From contig WTPW01001678.1 of the NCBI GenBank assembly GCA_009809945.1, positions 67,776 through 131,775 on the forward strand: DNA of 64,000 bases. Reading direction: 5' to 3'. Shown in pieces: positions 11,848 through 22,617 of the stretch (positions are counted from its first letter, which is position 1; each line of letters begins with the position of its first letter). The notes below the pieces were generated by a model. That model saw only the letters and a list, made by a program, of their open reading frames with translations. It did not search any database and was not told where the DNA came from. The position numbers and the translations under genes are program-made. Source of the DNA: Gigaspora margarita. Taxonomy: Eukaryota; Glomeromycota; Glomeromycetes; Diversisporales; Gigasporaceae.

Positions 11848-12056
11848 ATAATTACATTGTTAATATATATATATGAATATTCGAAAGTATTCTTTTAATG
11901 TATGAAAATTAAGCTAGCATTTAATATTTAGGCGAGCATATAGTAATTCATTTTTATTCGCTTTTTATTTATTTATTTTTATTTTTTTTTTTACTTTATT
12001 ATTATTATTATTATTTTTATTTATGAATTTTTTTTCACTTTTTTTTTTTTATTAAC

Positions 12057-12153
12057 TAAAATAGCGCACGTCATTTCACGTATAACACATGTCAATGTAA
12101 ATATATACCGATTTTAAAATAGCATGTCATTTCACGTATAACACATGTCAATT
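12057..12153. repeat. Two-copy tandem duplication, ~57-bp step
   Basis: AAAATAGC(GCA)CGTCATTTCACG...ACACATGTCAAT appears at 12057 and again at 12115, with TCATTTCACGTATAACACAT identical in both. Confidence 0.7.
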
Positions 12154-12313
12154 CAGTATCCAGAAATGACGAGGAACATAGTACACTCCATACTAATCCG
12201 ATGATATATATATTAGCTATAATTTCGGTATAAAGATAACCAAATGGGGTGTAAAATACCCGTATTCCGTACTATATGATTCTGATTATTCATACCATAC
12301 TGATCTGCTGTAA

Positions 12314-13953
12314 GCTCTCAATATTTAAATTGTGATGATATTCTTGTTCATAATTTTCAACATTTTGATTAACCAATGAAAACGCGTTGAAGCATAATAA
12401 CTTGATTATATTGCTATATTAGTTTTAGCACACTGATAAAATTTTGGATGTAACCATGGTAGATCGACATAAAACTAAAAAATTTCGTAAATTAAATCTT
12501 TGGTGGAATGTAATTTTTCTTAATATTTGCTAACATATTCACTATTTTTTTTTTATTAATCTTATGATTTTCTTTTTATCTATTGCGGAACAATTGTTCT
12601 TGTTCTTGCACTTATTCTTGAACTTGTTTTTGAACTTGAGACCATTATACAAAACGCTTTCAAGTTCGTGAAACATTTGACATTTTTAGCCCAAAATAGT
12701 TTGTAAATGTTACAGTATTAGGTAATCAGACAACAGAAGCAAATTCACGTTTCACGATTTTAAGAAATTATTTAAGGTTAATAAAATGAATGTGAAGTAC
12801 AATTACAGTATAAAGGGTGTATTTACAGAAAGTAATGTTGTAATTATGGTTGTGTTACGAAAATTACAAATTTTACATTATATGTAATAATTTCGACAAA
12901 AGTTTCAATAAATAATTCGACATAATAAATTTAATAAAGGTCATTAAAGAATATGATTGTTCCGTTCAATTGTTATTGGAATAAATTTATAATCTTAACG
13001 TTGTATTCGAACAAGAGTTTTTAAACTTCACAATCAACTATCTAAGTACCTTCCAGATAGGTTGCCTAAATTAGCTAGTTAAATTAAAAAAAAATACAAC
13101 TTTTCGAATTATTTCTTACAAATATAATAAACTTTTTACTTCAAACAAAAGCACCTATTGGTATTTATTCGACAAGGCTTTAATAGAATCCGAAAATATT
13201 ATTACATCTGTCGGTTAAACGATTGAAATATAGATTTCCGGATATACTAAATAATGTATGTATCAGAAAGATTATTACATCGATAAGTCTAGTGAATCAT
13301 CGGGAAAATTAGAAAATTAGAGAATTTGTAAAAAACAAAAAATGAATACAATTAAGTCCGAATATTGTACAATATAATATATTTAGTGTAACGTCAAACT
13401 TTAATTAGTAGTCTAAGATTGATTGTGACATAGTAAATAACGATAAATATAATTTTAAACATAGTTAATATTAAAATTTGTTAATTATCGGCTAAATACT
13501 GTGGTAAACCATTTCTTACAATAGGACGTTTTTTCGGTTCAATAACAGATAAGCAATTAGTTAATAGGTACTTACAGTACATACATATGTACAGTACGTA
13601 CGTACGTACCTACCTACATACATACTTAGGTACGTACTACGCATGTGCAATACGTACGTACATTATGCAAGTACTTATATACATGGCGTATCATCATTTG
13701 TGTTAGGGACACAAATCTGAGTGTATCATCCCAACATGATTGCCAATAACGAGTTAAAGTTAAATTAATGTAAGGTTAAATATTTCTATTTTGAGATTAT
13801 ATTTGTGAATAAGGATTACAAAAAATTAAGTACTGTATTATAAATTAATACGGAGTATCCTAATTAAATGTTTTTTTTTAATTTTCTTTTAAATGCTCTT
13901 TTATAGTGCTTATTACGTTACGTTTCTTTTTATTAGTTTATTAAATTACGAAG
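12314..13953. other. Intergenic DNA upstream of the first kinase-TLDc gene
   Basis: No coding region seen. A GTAC-rich microsatellite (13575-13680) lies about 300 bp before the start codon. No TATA box or other promoter element can be placed with confidence in such AT-rich DNA. Confidence 0.5.
13575..13680. repeat. GTAC/CATA-type microsatellite
   Basis: Degenerate run of CATACATA, GTACGTAC and CTACCTAC units. Similar GTAC-rich runs lie at 20283-20300, 20440-20490 and 21700-21745, between the two paralogous genes. Confidence 0.7.
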
Positions 13954-16254
13954 ATGACGACTCAATCGATTGAATTGTTTGAAAATGCTATTTCAAAGCA
14001 TTTCATTAATAAATATAACTATGATGATTTTTATTGTCGGATAGTCGACGAAGAAACACATGAAAAATTAAGCGTATACGAATGGAAGAATTATAATCTG
14101 ATAGTTGTTCATAAAAGTTTAAAACATATCATTGAAATGAAAGAAATGAGCGAAAAGAAAATTAAAGCACTTGTTAAGGAGGTAATACTAAATAATTTTA
14201 ATTAATAGAAAAAAAATTTTTTTAAAAAAAAATGGATTTCCTTCTCATTGTCATTCATTTTATTATATAAAAATTGTAGCTTCGTCTTTTACAGCAGGTC
14301 TGTAGCTTTCCGAATATTATTAAATTCTATGGGCTGACTAAAGGCATGTGAATAAAATTTAATTAAAATTTTTTTTTTAATATTAAATGTAGCAATGAAT
14401 AATTTTAACGAATGGAAATATATTAAACAGATCCATATGGTGATTATCATATAATTTTACAATATGCTGATGATGGAAATTTACGTGAATATCTGGAGAA
14501 AAATTTCTCAGTAATGAAATGGTCAGATAAATTACGCACAGCATCAGAAATAGCACAAGGGTTAATGTCTCTACATGAACATAATATTATTCATAAAAGT
14601 TTAGTAAGTAATTTTTATTTATAATAATTGAAAACATTTTTTTAATGAAATTTATTATATACTTATATAATATTTATAATATTTATTATATAATATTTAT
14701 TATAATATTTATTATAATATTTATACGTAGCATTCCAAGAATATTTTAATTCATCAAGGTCAAATAATGATTAGTGATTCAGGATTAACCAAAAAGTCTA
14801 AACAAATAGCAAGTATGCCGGCATATTTTGATCCACAATGTTTACAGAAGAATTCCAACTATGAACTAGATAAACAATCAGATATCTATAGTTTAGGCGT
14901 TATTCTTTGGGAAATTTCTAGTGGTATACCACCATTTAAATCATATAGCCCTTTAGAAATTCTTTTCTTAGTATCAGACGGAGAGAGAGAAATGCCTGCA
15001 AAGAACATTCCTCATAGATATATTAAACTTTATAGTCTTTGTTGGGATCAATGTCCAAGTAAACGACCTGAAATCAAAACAGTTTGTGAAGTTTTAAAAA
15101 TGCAATATGAATTAGCATTAAAGATCGAAAAAGCCTATAAAAATACAAATCACAATAACAACATGGCGAATAAAACATCAAAGAACTTCAATAACACCTT
15201 AATTAGTCAAGCATCGTCGATATCTAGCAATACATTAGTAAGTAAAGCGTCGTCGATGAAATCCACTGATACCTTAATTAGTATAACTTCGATGAATTGT
15301 AGTAACACTTCAATTAGTACAGTTAAAAGGAATTCTAGTAACAGTTTAGTTAGTAAAACTTCGACGATATTAAATGATTCAAAATCACAACCCGACAAAA
15401 TTAGTGTAAATGAAGATTTAAATGATAATTTAAGATTACAATCTTATAAAATTATTGCAAACAATAAAAACGAAAACTTTTATGATGAAATTTCAAAGAA
15501 ACCCGATAAAATTGTATCACAAAGTGAAGCGTACACAATATATGAAGACAAATCAGTTGAAGATAAATCAATAGATGAAATAACATTAATGTCAGATAAT
15601 GTTAGTTTAAGCGATAGTTCAATTTATAGTGTTCCAGGAATAACAAGTTTACTTGAAGATTTTGAAAGTCATGATATTAATGTACAAACAAAACTTAAAT
15701 TACCATTCATATTACCAAATTCTCTACTTACTACAGTATATTCAGCAGAAATTGCTTCATGGATTGATAATAAGTCGGTTACATATAATGTTAATAATAT
15801 TCCTTATGAATTTAAATTAATTTTTAAAGGTAGTAAAGATGGATTCTCAGTTAGTGACATTCATAAGTTATGTGATCATAAATCTATGACGGTTTTGGTA
15901 ATAAAAGTTAGTGGTTCTGATGAAATTCTTGGTGGATTTAACCCTCTTGAATGGAAATCAGTTTCGAATAAGTATGCTAAAACTGATAAAAGTTTTATAT
16001 TTTCCTTTAAAAACAATAAATCTATTCTTAGTCGTGTAAAAAATGAAAAAAAAGCGATTTATTATGATAGTGATTTTGGACCTTCTTTTGGTGGAAGTAA
16101 TGATCTTTTTTTGGTTCATAATTTAATTGTAAAGAACAAATGGTCGTGTAAACGTAAAAATTATAGTAAAGCAATTAGAGATTCTGAAGGTTATTTCAAA
16201 GTAGATGAATTTGAAGTATTCGAAATATGTGAAAACCGATTTAACTTTAGTTAA
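13954..16254 (+). CDS. Pseudokinase-TLDc fusion protein (paralogue 1)
   Basis: Exons read as 13954-14181, 14280-14343, 14431-14603 and 14731-16254, giving 662 aa. Intron 2 has a GC donor (AAAG|GCATGT). Kinase-like region about residues 20-280: VVHK with the ATP-site Lys54, C-helix Glu76, IIKFYGLTK, LQYADDGNLREYL, AQGLMSLHEHNIIH. The HRD motif is HKS (Ser154 in place of the catalytic Asp), then HSKNILI, SDSG (170-173) for DFG, PAYFDP for the APE region, SDIYSLGVILWE and KRPEIK. The glycine loop is not recognisable. Predicted inactive as a kinase. Residues about 280-490 are a Ser/Asn/Thr-rich linker with repeats of NTLVSKASS type. Residues about 495-655 are a TLDc domain (IPYEFKLIFKGSKDGFS, DEILGGFNPLEW, FGPSFGGSNDLFL, DEFEVFEIC). 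TLDc proteins such as OXR1 and NCOA7 act in oxidative-stress resistance and bind the V-ATPase; a role for this fusion is inference. Confidence 0.88.
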
Positions 16255-18643
16255 TAAAAATTATTTTACATTCTTTTATAATTTTTATTATGTATTTAGA
16301 AATATTTTACATCTTTACATATAATAATAAATACACTAACTCCCTTATATATTATCAATTATGATACTATACCAGATGCTCTTACGTTATATAATATAAT
16401 TATTTTTAATTACACAATTTTAAAAATAAATAATTATAAAATCAATTTTAGCTGTTAATAGACTAATGTGATTAATATTGATATAATGAAACAAAATTAA
16501 ATTATTAATTAATAATAATAACGATAAATATGGATCTTATCGGTTTGATCCTGCTTGTATATTTACAGTAACTATCATTAAAAACCGATTAATTAATAGA
16601 GCTGATAACTTCCCTAAATGATAGATATAACGATCGATACTTGAAAATTATTAAATTCAAAGAAAGGCTTTTTGTAACTCACCTAATCAAATTAAATAAA
16701 CATAGTGGTCGTTTTTTTTTTTTTTTTTTTTTTTTTGGTTTTAACGAAATGTTATACATAACCATCTACCGGGTACACGTAAATATCCGATTTGGATTTT
16801 ATACAATCTGAAAAATGACTAGTAACTTTTACGACTTTGATTGATGTTGATGCCGTACTATGTGAATCTGTTGTTTTTACATTTTGATTTTCATCAACTG
16901 TCATCATCAAATTATATATCTTCTAGTTGATACATACCTGAAGTGAAAATGTAAGAGCTAAGATTTGTGAGTGTGTTTGATATCTCGGTGTACGAAGTTT
17001 TAACTATGCAATCGGACAAATCAATTAACAAATATTTTATCATTCTTACAATTTTATTCTTAAGTTTCAATATGCAAAGGGATGTCTTTAATTGGCTGTT
17101 TTTTGGCTCCTTTTTTGATTCATCAATTGCGTACAATCGATCTTTGGCCCGCTTATAGTTGACGTTAAAATTAATTTTCTAGATTTCACAATTCCGCATT
17201 TACAGTATTATTATATTAATTGTCAATAAATTGGAATATACGGCAATGTTTGTGCAGCTTGAAAATAAATCCACAAGGCAGCAATTTATTGCCACAATTC
17301 AGTAATAATTTAGTAAATTTGACATCACCATAGGTCCCTTAAAAAGAATCAAATTTGGTTCACGAAGAAATTCAGGTCATTTATTGATGATCTTAATCTG
17401 ATAAATTTCGATAGGGAGATCAATGTCAAGAAATCTTACAAATCGAACTTTAAGGAAGTTTATAAAGCTGATAACCATCTGCTATTTGGCGCGTATTGAG
17501 GCCTATAGGATAGGTATCGCTTTTGATAAACCTGATATCTAATAGGTCCTATCGGAAGCGATATCTATCCGATAGACCACAATACACGCCAAATATCGGG
17601 TAGCTATTCTGTCGAAATTTTAAAGTTCTATTTGTATTTGTTAAAAGTCTCAAGTAGGATTCGCATAGAACCTAGGAATAGTGGAGTATACATTTCAATT
17701 CATTGCAAGAAAATTCTCGATCAATTACACTGCGTAACGAACTGATGATAAGTTTTGCTAAATACTACTAAGTTTATCTAGTTTTTTTTTTCGAGTATAG
17801 TTCATAAATAAATTCTTGAAGTTTGCTCACTTTTTTTAGAACAGTTTCAAATTGTTGTCAACCAGTAATGATTCATTAAATAAATAGATTATTAAAAATG
17901 AAACTATGTTTATCGAAATATGTTCACTGTGTTAATTAATTTTTACTACGACTCACCAGTTGAACTGGGATTAAATAAGAAAAGGTATAGAATTAATAAG
18001 TATTCAAATCATTTATCAAATATTATGAATTCAAGCAGGATTTTATTGTTTTGCTTTTAATAAGATTATTTTTTTTTTATTATAGATAATTTGTCAATAT
18101 TGTTGAAATAATTGAAAAAAAAGTTGGTTTTTCTTTGGTGAGTTTCTCATCTTCATTATTGTAAAACCGATTTTTTTTAATCATCAAAACAAATCGGGCT
18201 AGAGTTAATACTTTACTATGTTTTTATATCCGGGCCTAAATTAAATTGACACCTAACACTAACATTACCCTAACTTAGATCGAGAATTTAATCATGTGAT
18301 GTGATAAACACGAAGATATCACTGTGTTCCTCATTCTTGTCATTGCTTATATTTATAGTTCTTGAGNAAAAAAAAAAAAAAAAAAAAAAAGAATTTTACA
18401 GAGTTTGCAAAGTTGTTTTTTATTTTTTCGTTTTGCATTACATGGAATCTGAAAACTTGGGTCGGTCGGTCAGATTTTTTTTTTTTTTTAATTAGGTCGT
18501 TTGAAGTTACAATTTCGTTCGTTTAACGTTCTCCCCCCCCCAGGCTCAAGGGCACCTTCCAGAATTAAACAGGCCAATCAAAACGTTCATTGCGTCTTAG
18601 GATTCCAATAAGTCACCTGTTTATAAGTCAACCAATGATAATG
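16255..18643. other. No gene; poly-T, one palindrome
   Basis: 3' flank of the kinase-TLDc gene, a poly-T run near 16710-16735, an imperfect palindrome at 17424-17655, an undetermined base with a poly-A run at 18367-18390, and a poly-C run near 18532-18541. Short frames on both strands at 16912-17158 have no recognisable content. Confidence 0.5.
17424..17655. repeat. Imperfect palindrome (~115-bp arms)
   Basis: Left arm ACTTTAAGG...CTATTTGGCGCGTATTG pairs with CAATACACGCCAAATATCGG...TAAAGTTC on the right; the centre is near 17530. The pairing GGATAGGTATCGCTT / AAGCGATATCTATCC is the strongest block. Likely a hairpin-type MITE. Confidence 0.65.
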
Positions 18644-19397
18644 AGCATAGCAGAAACTCGTATCCGATAGATTCCGAAAGTGATGTTACACGAATTATTT
18701 ATATGGACAATTAAAAATCTGATATATGATTGTAGTCTAAAACCCGGCATTTTCACGATCCATTTACCTATAATAAGTTAAACTTAAGGTACACATGTTG
18801 ATAAGTAAAAATTCTTCGTTTTGAGTGTCTTTAGCAGCAAATCTTTTCCAATCGTTTTCAATCGCTTTCCTCAGAGAGTTTTCATAAGAACAAAGGTAGA
18901 GCGTTTGGTAATTGGCAGAGTTTATTGAGTTTCTACTACGTTTAAATTATGAAGCCAAACAATAGATTTGTAAATTGTTAAACCGTGAGTGCTATACTAA
19001 CATAAAATTTTATACATTTATTAAACAGGCTACGCGTTATAAATACTTTAACACGATTTATTTTACCCGAACTATGACACATATACGTATTATATATCCA
19101 ACTACCTCTAATATGTAGTATAATAAATACGATGGGGTGATTTAATTTCAGTATTATAGACTATGTAGTAGTAACATGTTAGATTTAACGTGTTTTCAGT
19201 AAAATATAATGGTCGAAAAATATAATAAAATTACTTTAGTATTAAAAATGCTTTACTTTTATTAATAATAAATTCATTTTTTCGCGTAATTCGCGTATCG
19301 AAAGAAATTTTAATTGATTTGATTGGTCAATAATCAAGCCAATCACACAAATGTTATAACCCGTGATTTTCCGTCAAAATACGAGTTTCTGCTATGC
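18644..19397. mobile_element. Mutator-like non-autonomous element (754 bp)
   Basis: TIR AGCATAGCAGAAACTCGTAT at the left, ATACGAGTTTCTGCTATGC at the right (19 bp perfect). Exact 9-bp TSD ATGATAATG at 18635-18643 and 19398-19406. A 9-bp duplication is the hallmark of Mutator-like elements. No transposase inside. The TIR resembles that of the element at 45246-46246. Confidence 0.85.
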
Positions 19398-19406
19398 ATG
19401 ATAATG

Positions 19407-20583
19407 TGATTATTTTTGCAATTTTAACATGTTTGTTTAAATTGACCCCCCTCACCCCACCACGCTTAAGCTACGTTAAACGAAATTATAACTTCAAAAT
19501 GGGCCATACTGTAAATTAATAGAATAAATTTTCACAACTAAGCTACGCAAAGTTCATTTTTCATTTTTGCACATCATAGTTACATTTAGAAATAATTTGA
19601 CCTGCATTATGCTATACTTTGCTAATTTTTTTAAAACCGTTAGATTTTAGGCCAAAATCTTTTTCATTCAAAGTAAGACTATTTACTATATTTGGACTAA
19701 ATTCGGCGCATCCAGATTATAGTTGAATATGATAGATCTTAGATTCAATTGGTAAGCTTTATTATCCACATTTGGGGGAAAGGTTGAATTACAAATCGGA
19801 AAAAATAAAATAAGGTTCTCCTGATTTTAATTTTGAAACTCTTTATTACAATAATTATAGTATTATAATAAATAATTTAATACGAACATATCAGATATAG
19901 ATATGCATAGAATTTAATTTAAATTTTTTTTATTGAAGTCATCTTGATTGCTTTAAATATTTAACAAAGAAACTTGAAAAAACCGTTTTGCATAAACATC
20001 ACTCTGATGCTTGGAATTTAGATAAATTAACTTTTATCAGAAGGATAAAAAAGCATTAGCAAAGACACCATTCTAGCTTTTTAAACCATAAATAAATTGT
20101 ATATAACAATATTAAAGAAAGTCCTTTATATTTACTCGACCGATTAATAAGAATTGAAAGTGCATACTTAATTGCCGACTTTATAATTGATCTTTATACT
20201 CGTTTATTAATCAATGAAATAACGAAATAAATTATAGAAATGGTAAACAAGGGTTTGATTTTAAATACCGGTAATAATCGGTTGTTACTACGTACTGTAC
20301 GTATTGTTATTGTAACATATTGTTAACGATAATGGCAAAGTTTAATTAAAATTAGTTAATACACTGCAAGTTCTCCTTAATTCGATATGTATGTACTAAC
20401 TATTGATGTGCCATTCATATGATGCCTGAAAAATTTTAGCGTACAGTACGTACAGTACGACAGTACGTATAGTACTGTACGTGGCACTAGTACTAACGCT
20501 AAGGATCTATCCGTTTAATCAGGATTGCCGGATCTAAGGATCTATCCGAAATTAATTGGATTTACAGATCGGCTTACAGATCA
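19407..20583. other. No gene seen
   Basis: AT-rich DNA between the MULE-like element and the hairpin element. It contains GTAC-rich runs near 20283 and 20440-20490 and a repeated GGATCTATCCG word (20504, 20538). Confidence 0.5.
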
Positions 20584-21048
20584 GATCGTAGTGTAACGTG
20601 ACGCAGATCATTACTATTTGTTACTATGTAAATTTTAAAAATATAGGACCACCTATAAGGAAACCGTTTTTTTTTTTATTAAGTTAGTGGGTCATGGCTA
20701 CTAAGTGAAAATTGTAGAGTCATCGAGACGAGTCTAACGGTAGTTAGATCATCAAAATCGGCCAAGTAATTGCTGAGATACCTTCGAAAAACGATTGGCC
20801 GACTATATGTAAACAATAGGTTTGTTTACATAAAACTTTACCAATCGTTTTTTGAAGGTATCTCAGCAACTACTGGGCCGATTTTGATGATCTAACTACC
20901 ATTAGACTCGTCTCGATGAGTTCTACAATTTTCACTTAGTAGCCACAACCCATTAACTTAATACGAAAAAACGTTTTCCTTAGGTGGACAGCACCATTCC
21001 TACATTATAGGATTTACATAGTAATTTGCGTCACGTTACACTATGATC
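20584..21048. mobile_element. Long hairpin (foldback) element between the paralogues
   Basis: About 230-bp arms: GATCGTAGTGTAACGTGACG (20584) pairs with CGTCACGTTACACTATGATC (ends about 21048). Inner blocks AGGTATCTCAGCAACTACTG and its partner around 20765-20785 are also complementary. The centre, near 20815, is GTAAACAATAGGTTTGTTTAC. Non-coding. Confidence 0.8.
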
Positions 21049-22617
21049 ACACTATCGATTTGTGTGGAAATAATATCAAAAAAGAAACTATAAGAAATAT
21101 TCGATTCGCTAATTTAATATATAACTTATAAAACAAAACATAAACAAACCGATTTTATGAAACAAAGAACTCGTGAAAGTTTATCATTACTAATAGTTAC
21201 AAATAGGCGCAAAATTATGTACCACAATAATTGACCAAAGTCCGTCCGTGCAATATTATTTTATTTCAGTACTAATAAGAGTTTTCGGATTATTTCGGAT
21301 TGGCTCGCATTTAAAAATTACGAATATTCCGTAAACTCATGCACATGGTGCACATTAAATTCTAGGAGAATTGATAATTCGTGAGGTACTCAGAAACACA
21401 AATTTAATTCGTACATTATTCTTTTTTTTATTTAATTAACCATATTTTGACCCGTGAAAAATCCTAATTTAAGTCATTAAATATTTCCATTAATGTTCAT
21501 GTAACATTGTATCGCATTGTGTAAATGAGGTAAAACAATAAAAAAATTGCTCAGATGTTTATTATTAATTAGCAATCCAGTTCATTCAGGATTTATCCGT
21601 TGCAAAATTTGATGAATACAAATTCACAGCATATAGTATTTTGAAATTGATTTGCTAACGAATAACGAGATATTAAAGGTTATCGGTTCTTAAGTATACA
21701 AGTGCGTACGTATTGCACGTACGTACATACATGTTTACGTGTGTACGAAATTTGGAATACAAAATTAAATAGATAATTTATGCAAAATGTCAAATATCGG
21801 TATTTTGATTATTTTTGATTATTTTGATAATTTTTGATACGTAACATTTTATGCACTCCCAATTTCGTCATGTTTATTTAGGTATTCGTATGCATATAAA
21901 TACGCCATATTTCAGTATTTTGATTATCCGATTGCATTAGACTTTAATAACCTTGAAAATTTAAAGTTCAATTCACACACACTGTGTTTGTGATGTGTCA
22001 TTTTTATTATATAAAAAAAAAATAAATCTAAAATTAGGTTAACATTGTGATACGTATAAAATAATTTATCGGGATTTTTTGCATTTTTTTGATTTGTTTT
22101 TTCTTTAACCAGTTACTCGGGTTACTCAGGTTACTCAGGTTACTCAGGTTACTCAGATTACTCAATCGGTTTAAAATTTGATCATAATATCTATTGTGTT
22201 ATTGTTATTACCAAATGGTTGATAATAGTTTAAGCTATTTTATTTTATACAGTACGTAAAACTTTATTAAATTATATAATTTTTTTTTTAAAGTTATTTT
22301 TGTAAAAATTCCAAGGTTGATTCAGTGGAATCTGTTTGGTTATTGTATTAACCAGAATATTCCATTATTCCATCGAAACAAAATAAACAATTTCAAACAA
22401 ATTCACATGTAATGTTACATACGTATGATTACATCGGAATAACTAAGAATAACTTGGAATGAATTACCATTTTAAAATAACATCGTTTACGTTGATTCTT
22501 TTTATTTTTTTTTTTAACGAAATTAGTTTCTTTTTTTTTGATAATATTAATTATTAAAGAAAAAAAGTAAATCAAAAATTCTAGCCATAAAGTCATTCTT
22601 TTCTACTTATAACGTAC
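21049..22617. other. Intergenic DNA upstream of the second kinase-TLDc gene
   Basis: No coding region. Holds a GTAC-rich run at 21700-21745 and the 9-bp tandem repeat at 22111-22166, about 450 bp upstream of the ATG. Confidence 0.5.
22111..22166. repeat. Short tandem repeat, unit GGTTACTCA
   Basis: About six 9-11 bp units (GTTACTCGG, GTTACTCAG x4, ATTACTCAA). Upstream of the second kinase-TLDc gene, so a regulatory role is conceivable but unsupported. Confidence 0.8.

Larger units (their letters stand above)
10879..12313. mobile_element. 1.4-kb TIR element carrying a hAT MITE (tentative)
   Basis: TTACAGCAGATCAGCATGGTA at the left and TACCATACTGATCTGCTGTAA at the right are reverse complements with one mismatch (no more than 21 bp). 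No coding region. It encloses the hAT MITE 11696-11847 and the duplicated block 12057-12153. No clear TSD. CAGATCAG-like words recur inside (10920-10945). Confidence 0.5.

Noticed and set aside
15207-15398. Minus-strand frame opposite the kinase-TLDc linker
   Set aside because: Mirror of the Ser-rich repeat codons on the plus strand.
18301-18495. Short plus-strand frame across a poly-A run
   Set aside because: Contains an undetermined base and homopolymer; no protein-like content.
22111-22166. CRISPR-like regular repeat
   Set aside because: Unit of 9 bp with no spacers; a simple tandem repeat in a eukaryotic sequence.
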